Shown: positions 51,901 through 60,900 of the stretch, piece by piece
Layout of the letters: each line of letters opens with the position of its first letter
How positions within the stretch are numbered: the stretch's first letter is position 1
Assembly: GCA_946811185.2 (NCBI GenBank)
Contig: OX328107.1
Location: 24,263,587 to 24,327,586, forward strand
Reading direction: 5' to 3'
Length of the DNA stretch: 64,000 nt
Source: Hippopus hippopus
Taxonomy: Eukaryota > Mollusca > Bivalvia > Cardiida > Cardiidae
The notes under the pieces: model-generated
The model's database searches: none
What the model was told of the DNA's origin: nothing
Seen by the model: only the letters and a program-made list of their open reading frames with translations
Program-made: the position numbers and the translations under genes

Positions 51901-54900
51901 GGGTGAGGCATAGTCAGGATAATCCAATCCCAAAGCTTCCACATTCGTCATACTTCCCTTATATGGTATTGCATAATGTCCGCTATGTTGCCTTGGAGTT
52001 GTGCTGTAATACTCGTTGATCCACTGGCTTGCTTTAGAAATATAGGACAAAGTACAGACATACACCAAACACGGAAAATAACCTAACAAATTACAGACAT
52101 ACACAAAACCTGAGGTCTAGATATATTGGTGGTAATCATACCAGTAACATAGGCTTTATTCAGAAACAAAGATGACATTACTCTCTAAAGGCTTAATAGT
52201 GGCCAAAAAGACAATGCACGTGTTGAAATGCATTAAATTCATATCATACCCTTTAAAGGTATTGAAAATATTGTGAACATAGAGTAACCTGGCAACTTTT
52301 AACCTACTTTTGAAATTAATTTCTCTGCCAGGGACTAACACTTGGACCGACCATACAATAACAGATTGTCATCTTCACCATAATTTCTATACTTTTAAAT
52401 GATATGATTTGAATTTAAATGCATTTTAACACCTGCTTTGTTTAATTTTGGCAGGTATTGTTACTTTAAACTTGTACCACACAATCCAGAGTTTTAACGA
52501 CTCTGCGGAAAAAGCCCTTTGAAAACACTGTGAGTAAAGCAGAAAATGCTGGTAACCAGTACTTTCTCCTTTTACCACAATGTTTTTTCCCCCCTTCTAA
52601 AGATAAAATTCAAACTTTTTAGTCACATTTATTTTATCATTCACACTTCCAAATTCGGACTGGCCCAAAATTTTGTCATTTGGTAAAGAATTTAAGCCCG
52701 AAAATATTCCCCCTACCTGTGTATCTTGAGATCTGGATGTCTTGGTGGGGGCCACAGCCCTAAAACCTAAGGTGCAGATACTCGTTAAAACTGTTTCGTC
52801 AAAACAATTTTAATGAATTCCCACAACAAAGATTTTATTCAGAAAATGAAGGTGATACTTCTCTTACAACTCAAAAAAATATGAACTCTTTACCAAACAA
52901 CAAATTTTAGACCCTTCCAAATTGAAAGTATCTACAGACAACAAATTTGAAACTAGTAAAAATGAACTTAAGTTTTTCGACAAGGTAGAAAACAATGTGG
53001 GAAAAGGAGAAAATGCTGGTTACCAGCATTTTCTCCTTTTCCCACAATGTTTTCAAAAGGCTTCTTCCTCGGGGTAGTGAAAACAAGGGATTGTTTGGTA
53101 AGGGGTTAAACTAATCTATATCAGAAAACACATGACTAAGTGAACTCAATACAATTTGAGAATGAATCTATATCTGAATAAATATCCCCTGTAAAAGTTA
53201 TTAGATGATAATCTGCTAGGAATGTATGACCACAACTTCCCTTAATAGCCCATTGAAACTTTATGCAACAAGAAGACAAAAAAAAAAAATTAATATAAAG
53301 TGGAAAGCATTTGCAGATGTCAATGGTGAGATTTGTCTTTAAAATAAGAATAAATAAAACATGCCAGAAAAGGAGAAAATGCTGGTTACCAGCATTTCCC
53401 TTTATCCATATTTCTTAAAGGTCATTTTGTTTTAGGTGGTGGAAACAGGGACTTATTTGGAAATGGGTAAAAAATAGACTCCAAAATGATCCTGAATCAA
53501 AACTGATCCTTTTCAAGGCATCTTGATAAAATCTGCAATACCTATGGTTTTATATTGACTGAAATTGTCTAGTTTAGTTATTACACAGTCTATGAGTTAA
53601 TTATCATCACACAAACACAAACAAATAAAAAAAAAATTTGCCTTAACTCTTCACCAAACAACAAAATTTTGGACTCAACCAAATTGAAAGCACCAGCAGA
53701 CAACAAAAAAAAATTATCTCAACTGATTGTTTCTGTCCTTGATAGGGTAGGAAAAAACATCGTGGAAAAAAGGAGAAAATGCTGTTACCAGCATTTTCAC
53801 TTTTTCCCACAATCTTTTCAAAAGCCTTCTTCTTTGGGATTGGTAAAACTGGGGATTGTGTGGTAAAGGCCAGAGGCCATTACTTTCCAAACAGGAGTGA
53901 GTGAAAACTGCACATAATCATGTCATCTGCAACTGTTACCAATATGGATGAGTCTAAAATTTTGGTCTGGTAAAGGCTTAAAAAAACAAAATTTTAATAT
54001 GACAGGATAATCCCTATGTTGAACAGGCTTCATTCTGGTTATGGAAACTTGTCTACTGCAGGGGACACAGTACACAAGTTGTTGGAAAAGTGTTAACTAA
54101 GACAGAGTATGTGTACTTTGCAAAAAAAAAAATGGTGATAATTACCAGTATGTAAAATATGTGTGTGTGGCATTAGCACGTGGATAAGACTTTGAGTCGG
54201 TCAAAAAAGATCCCAAACAATTTTTGTCCAATGTTTCAATGGTGTAGAAAGCATAGACCAAGATCAGACTTCAAGCTTTCTATAGCCTGATCTTAGCCTG
54301 TGCTTCTTGCGAAAAAACATAAAGCACTGTTTCTATAGACACTCAAAAATTGAGTTTACTTCACATCCTATCTGCTCCATTTTCTCTTTCAAGGCAAGCT
54401 AGTTGATTGGCTAAATCACTTTTAGCCAATCACAATGTTTGAATTTTGCTTGAATCTCGAAGTACAACTAGATGACTGGTAAATACAGATTTAGGTTAAT
54501 AATTATAGTAGAGAATAATTATGTGAATTTATCAGCTTGGTCAGACAGAAGAAGTATAACATCCATCAGAACTCCTGCCCCTCTATTTCATTCACTGATC
54601 TGTCTCTTGTGCTTTAAAAAAAAAAACACTTCTAAAGAAGCATCATAAAAAATATCTTAACAACAAAAAGTCAACCATCATGCAGTGATACATACTGTTG
54701 GGCCTTGTTCACTAACTGAGAATCAATGTATGTATCTTTTCTTTTTAATCTTTATACAGAATGACATAGGGCAGTCAGGAGTCTGATGGAAATTCTAGGA
54801 TTTCAAAAAAGTGAGTTTCAATGATAATGGAAATCAAACTTTAGGTCAACACATATTCCAAAGCCATTCCTGGGTAAAGCTGCAAGAAATTGCCAATTTC

Positions 54901-57900
54901 AAGTTAAATTTCAAGAGTATCTTCGGTAAGCTTGAATAGCAGAAAGAGTTGACAGTTTGTATTTTTGGCTTAAAAGTCGACATGCATGTAAACCCGCTGA
55001 GATTTGTGAAGAATCATTAACAGACAAAAAAAGCTTCACAAAAAGCTCCTAAAGATCCAAAAAGCTTCTTAGTTTCAAGAGAAAAACCCAGAGCCATTGT
55101 ATGCAAAGTTTTGTTCAATTCTCTACAAACCATCATCGAATCGAGATTCTCCTAACCGCGTGTCACCAAGCCGAGTTTCACGAAGACGAGCTTCGATTGG
55201 CTCATCCTCAAATGGGGGATCTACAAAACGATTTGATTGGTTAAGAGACTTGCCATATGGTGGTTCTGGGGCAGGGCCACTTGGAGGTGGTGGAATCCTC
55301 TGTCTGTAAATATAGGAATAACTTTTAACTTTTACCACACAACAAAATTTTAGCCTGGTTCAAACTGAAAGCATTTGCAGATGACAAATTGAATGAGCAA
55401 AACATAGAATGCCTTTAACTCATTACCAAACGACAATATTTTAGGCTTGTCCAAATTGAAAGCATTTGCAGACAACAAAATAAAAGTGACTGAAAATTTG
55501 AAATTTGTTTTGTGAAGGGTAGAAAACATTGTGGGAAAAGGAGAAAATGCTGGTTACCAGCATTTTCTCCTTTTCCCACAATGTTTTCTAAAGGCTTCTT
55601 TCTCAGGGTCGTCAAAAGTAGGGATTGTGTGGTAATGGGTTAAAGGGGTTACCAGCATTTTCTCCTCAACCCACAATGCTTTCAAAAGCCTTCTTCTTCC
55701 TCAGGGTCCTCAAAAGTCACAAATATGTCATAAAAGATTAACTTATACAACTTTGTTTTGGTCTCACAGCAGACCACATTTGAAAACAACAGTTGCATTT
55801 TGTAAAATCACTGATGACAAACAATTTATCCTTTTGCCACACTGTTTTACACATTTGTCTGAGTATTAAATCTTTGTTCATGATGATTATACTTGTTACA
55901 TCAATTAGTTTTCCTTATAGCCTGCTGCAAGTTTTTTTCAGGAAGTTACAAACAAGTTAGATAAATATACAGAATATAAAACTTAAACCTTTACCAAACA
56001 ATCCCGAGTTTTAACGACCTGAGGAAGAAGTCTTTTGAAAACATGGTGGGAAAAGGGGAAAATGCTGGTAACCAGCATTTTGTCCTTTACCAACAATATC
56101 TTTTTAACTTTTAAAGACAAATCCCACAGAGCCACATTTATTAAAAATGCCGTCCACTTTCAATTTCTGCAGGTCTAACATGTTTCTAAAGCGTAAAGTA
56201 TTTTTGTTTCTATTTGAAGCTCAACAAACATTCAGAGGTATTTCTGTCTGTTATCGGGACATTTCATCTGTGTTACATTAACTCTTTACCAAACAACAAA
56301 TATTTAGACTGGTACAAATTGAAAGCTTTTGCAGACAACAAACAACATGTGGCTCAGTTATTGGAATTTGTGGGAGAAAATATTGGGGGAAAAGGAGAAA
56401 ATACTGCAAACCAGCATTTTCTCCTTTTCCAACAGTGTTTTCAAAAGCCCTTTTTCTCCGGGTCATTTAAACACAGGATTGTGTTATAAATAGTTCACTA
56501 GTGAAGCACCTTTACATGAAGTCAACCCACTCACTTTCTGTTACATTTTAACTTTTTATCAGATAACAAAATTTTAGAATTGTCAAAATTGAAAGCATTT
56601 GTAGATGAACACTTAAATGCGGCTCAAATCATGGAATTTGTCTTTGAAGGGGCTAAAAACGCTGTGGAAAAGAGGCTAGCAGCATTTTCTCCTTTCCACC
56701 AATTTCTACTCCATGTTTTAAATTGCAAAATTGTTTGATAAAGGGCCTTTACAACTCGATCTAGATTTTTCATAACTCTTCGGAAGGAGCCTTTGTAAAA
56801 ACATTGAGGAAAAAAGAGAAACTGCCTGTAGTCAGTATTTTTCCCCTTTTCCCACAATGTTTTCTACTCTTCCAAAAGCAAAGTTCTACTTTCTGGTCAG
56901 ATTTATTTTGTCGTCTGCAAAAGCTTTTCGTTCGAACAAATTCAAAATTTTGTCATTTGGTAAAGGGTCAAATAATAAAGCGTGATTTTTTGTTCATCTG
57001 TACCAAAAAAGTATTTGTGCAATGGGGATTACTAAACTTGGGTATAATTAACCTTTACCAAACCATCTCCAGTTTTGATACCTGACAAAGAAGGCTGGAA
57101 AACATCGTTGGAAAAGGAGAAAATGCTGGTAACTACTAGTAGCATTTTCTCCTTTTCTGACAATGTTTTCAACCCTACTGAAAACATACTTAGTCATTTT
57201 GAGGAAGACATGTCTAACATAATGTCATCTAACATGATGTCGAGGTTAAGAAAAAATCCATTTTTTTTTTTTAATTTTCAGCCAGCATTTTACTTTCAGC
57301 CGGCTTTTACTTTTCATACAATGCACAAAAAAGTGTACAAGTGTATTTTTTGAAGATTCTTTAATGTTCTACCATTTATCTCTTAACTTTTAACCACAAA
57401 GTAAACTTTAAAAATTTGTCCAAATTGAAAGTATATGCAGATGACATATTAAATGTTACTCAAATAAAAGTTTCTATTTGTGAAAGGGTATATACAACAT
57501 TGTGTAAGAAGGAGAAAAAGCTGGTTACCATTATGTTTTACCATTATATTTTTTTCCATTATGTTTTAAAAAGCTCTTTCAATCAGGATCGTTAAAACTC
57601 TGGATCCTGTGGTAAAGTGATCATCTGAATCTTCAACTGTCAAAGATTAGAGGTGTTGGATTTGATGGACTGATAGATAGATGAGTACATAAGTAGATAA
57701 TTGAATGCATGATCAAATGAGTGGATGAATGAATAAATGTATTAACACAGGAGCATATCTCGGAGGTTCAAGCATCAGACTTGCATTTGGTCTAGTTGAT
57801 ACTAGCAACTGGAACTACAAGAAAGTAGCAAATGCTTTCTCAGTCTTTCAAGAGACTGAGTAGTTGCCTAGAATCGGAGATATCTAGGAAACGTAACAAT

Positions 57901-60900
57901 AAGTAAGCAGTGACTGTGATAAAAATAAATGTTGACATTGTTATATACCTTTCAAACAAACATTACTTTTTAGGTGACAAGTAAAAAGTGTTTCAAAGGA
58001 AAACAATAACCATAACAATTGCATAATCACATAAAACTTACTCATAACCTCCTCGTCGAGGTCCACTGAACTCTCCCTTTGCTTTCAGAATTTCATCTAC
58101 AATTAAATGGGCCTGGAAAGAAAAAAAAAAAGAATGACACAGATGTTACCTTTAATAGATGCCATTTGCATCGTGTTGCAAGAGCTCTTTTGAAAACATT
58201 TAGGGAAAAGGATTAACTGATTAAATGGTGTTTTATGCGGATTTCAACATTGCTTCAATTATATCACTGCCAGAGTTCATGTAGGTCCTGGATTTCACCG
58301 GTACTAGGCTAGGGTCCGTATTCACCAACCATTCTTAAGAACATTCTTAGTCTTATTCTCCAAAATTTTCTAAATTTTGAAGTAACACAACTTCTGATTA
58401 GCTAAACCAAATGGTTTAGCCAATCAGAAGTTGTGTTGCTTTTAAATATAGAAAATTCTGAAGAATAAGACAAAGAACGTTCTTAAGAATGGTTGGTGTA
58501 TACGGACATAGGACTCTGAAAGTGTCTTACAAAAGGACACTCCCATGAAAAAACCAGTGCTTCCAGTGAGGCTCGAACCTGTGGCCTCCAGGTTATGATT
58601 CCTACAATTTCCTGCTGAGCCATGTAGAACCTCTTTGGCAAAAGGAAAAATTGCTCATTACAAGAAATTTCTCTTTTTGCTGCAATGTTTCCACAAGCAT
58701 TAATGAATAAAACTTTACTTAACCCTATACCAAACAAATCCATGATGTTTTAATGATTCTAAGAGGGCCTGAAATTGCTCTACTGGCCTGGCAGTGATTT
58801 TGCTTTTTTGCTAGCATACATATGAATTCATGATGCAAAAAGAAAAAACACAAAAAACACAAAACTAGCAAAGTTCAAAGAAATGTGACTAGTAATGTAG
58901 ACTTTGTTGAGTAAACAATACTAAGTCATCAAATGGCTGCTTTTCCTGAACAGTTTACTAGATTTTCTTTACTTTTAATAGAGTTTAATCCCTTGATGAA
59001 TCAAATAATCTTGCAAGTTTCGCAAGATTTGGATCAACACTGTGGACTTCATTGCCTAAACAAGAAATGGAAATTTTCAACTTTGAATGGCTACTTTTCC
59101 CATACTGATTGTCAGTTTTTTTTCAAAATCAATAGGGTTCAAGCTGTTTATGATACAAAGCAACTGTGCAAGTTTCATGATAATCCAACTACAAACGCTG
59201 ACTTCATCGTGTAAACAAGAAATGGAAATTTTCAACTTGAAATGGCTACTTTTCCCATACTGTTTGTTGGATTTTTTTTCCAAAATCAATAGGGTTGAAG
59301 CTATTGATGAGATAAACAAACTGTGTAAGTTTCACAAAAATCTGATTACAAATGCAGACTTTATCACATAACAAGAAATGGAAATTTTCAACTTGAAATG
59401 GCTACTTTTCCCATACTGTTGGTTGGATTTTTTTCAAAATCAATAGGGTTCAAGCTATTGATGAGATAGACAAACTGCAAGTTTCATGAAAATCTGACCA
59501 CAAATGAAGACTTTATTGCGTAAACAAGAAATGGAAATTTTCAACTTGAAATGGCTACTTTTCCGATACTGTTTGTTGGATTTTTTTCAGAATCAATAGG
59601 GTTGAAGCTATTGATGAGATAAACAAACTGCAAGTTTCACGAAAATCTGATCACAAATGAAAACTTTATCGCGTAAACAAGAAAAAGACTAACGGACGGA
59701 TGGACAGACGGACGGACAGACGGACGACGGAAACCACACCATGACATAAGCTCTGCTGGCTTTCAGCCAGTAGAGCTAAAAACCTTTGAAAACACTGAGG
59801 GAAAAAGAGAAAATGCTGATTACCATGTTTTCTACCCTTTCCAATACAAATCCCATCATTTATGCCACATTAAATTTTGTCATCTGCAAATTATTGCTTT
59901 CAATTTGGATCAGTCTAAAATACTGTCATTTGGTAAGAATTAAACTAAATTTTGAATTCAATCTATTATATAACTTGTCCTTCTTTGACTTGTATTTGGT
60001 AGGTCTAAAATTAGCCAATACAGTAATGAGTTAAATGATGCATTTTGAATTTTCTTAATCATATTGCATTCCAATCCCTCCCATCAGCGAATTCAAAGGA
60101 ACTTTGTATATAGGAAACTGCATTCCTACAACCAGTATATAGACTTGTACTAAGTTACCAGTAACTGTTAAAATATCTCTGTGTCTCAGTAACACACAAT
60201 TTCTCCTTTTGCCACAAAATTTACACATTTAAACCTAGGCACTTTAACTTAACCCTCTGTTGATTAACCACATAATACAAGGATGTTTTCAAAATTGTCT
60301 GCTGTAAATTCTGCAGGCAACTCTTCACCAGAAAACAAAATTTGACTCTTTACCACACCAGAACAAGAGGGCCATGATGGCCCTGAAGTCACTCACCTGA
60401 GCCTTTTGATCAAACATGACCCATTTCCTATCACTTCTGTGATATTCTGACAAATACTCATTAGTATTGGACTTACAAACATGGCCTCTAGAGTGTAAAT
60501 AAGCTTTTTCTAGAATTTGTCTCAGTGGCCTTCTTTAAGCTCAATATTGCCTATTTTCAAACATGTAGAAATTATCCAGACAAACATTCTGACCACCTTT
60601 CATGAGTATTTGAGAGAAAATGTGGCCTATAGGGTGTACTGAAGGTTTTTCCCGAGATTTAACCAAGTGACCTAGTTTTTTATAAAACATTACCAAGACA
60701 AACATTCTGACCAAATTTCAAGATTATTGGACTGAAAATGTGGCCTCTACAGTGTATACAAGGCTTTTCAAAAATTAAATCTGGTTACCTAGTTTTAGAC
60801 CCCACGTGACCCATTTTCAAACTCATGCAAGATATCATCAACACAAATATTCTGACCAAGTTTCAAGAGTAGTGGACTGAAAATGTGGCCTCTGGAGTGT

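Noticed and set aside
51390..52019. Plus-strand frames opposite the large Eps8 exon
   Set aside because: Antisense shadows of the minus-strand coding exon, without splice context or family resemblance.
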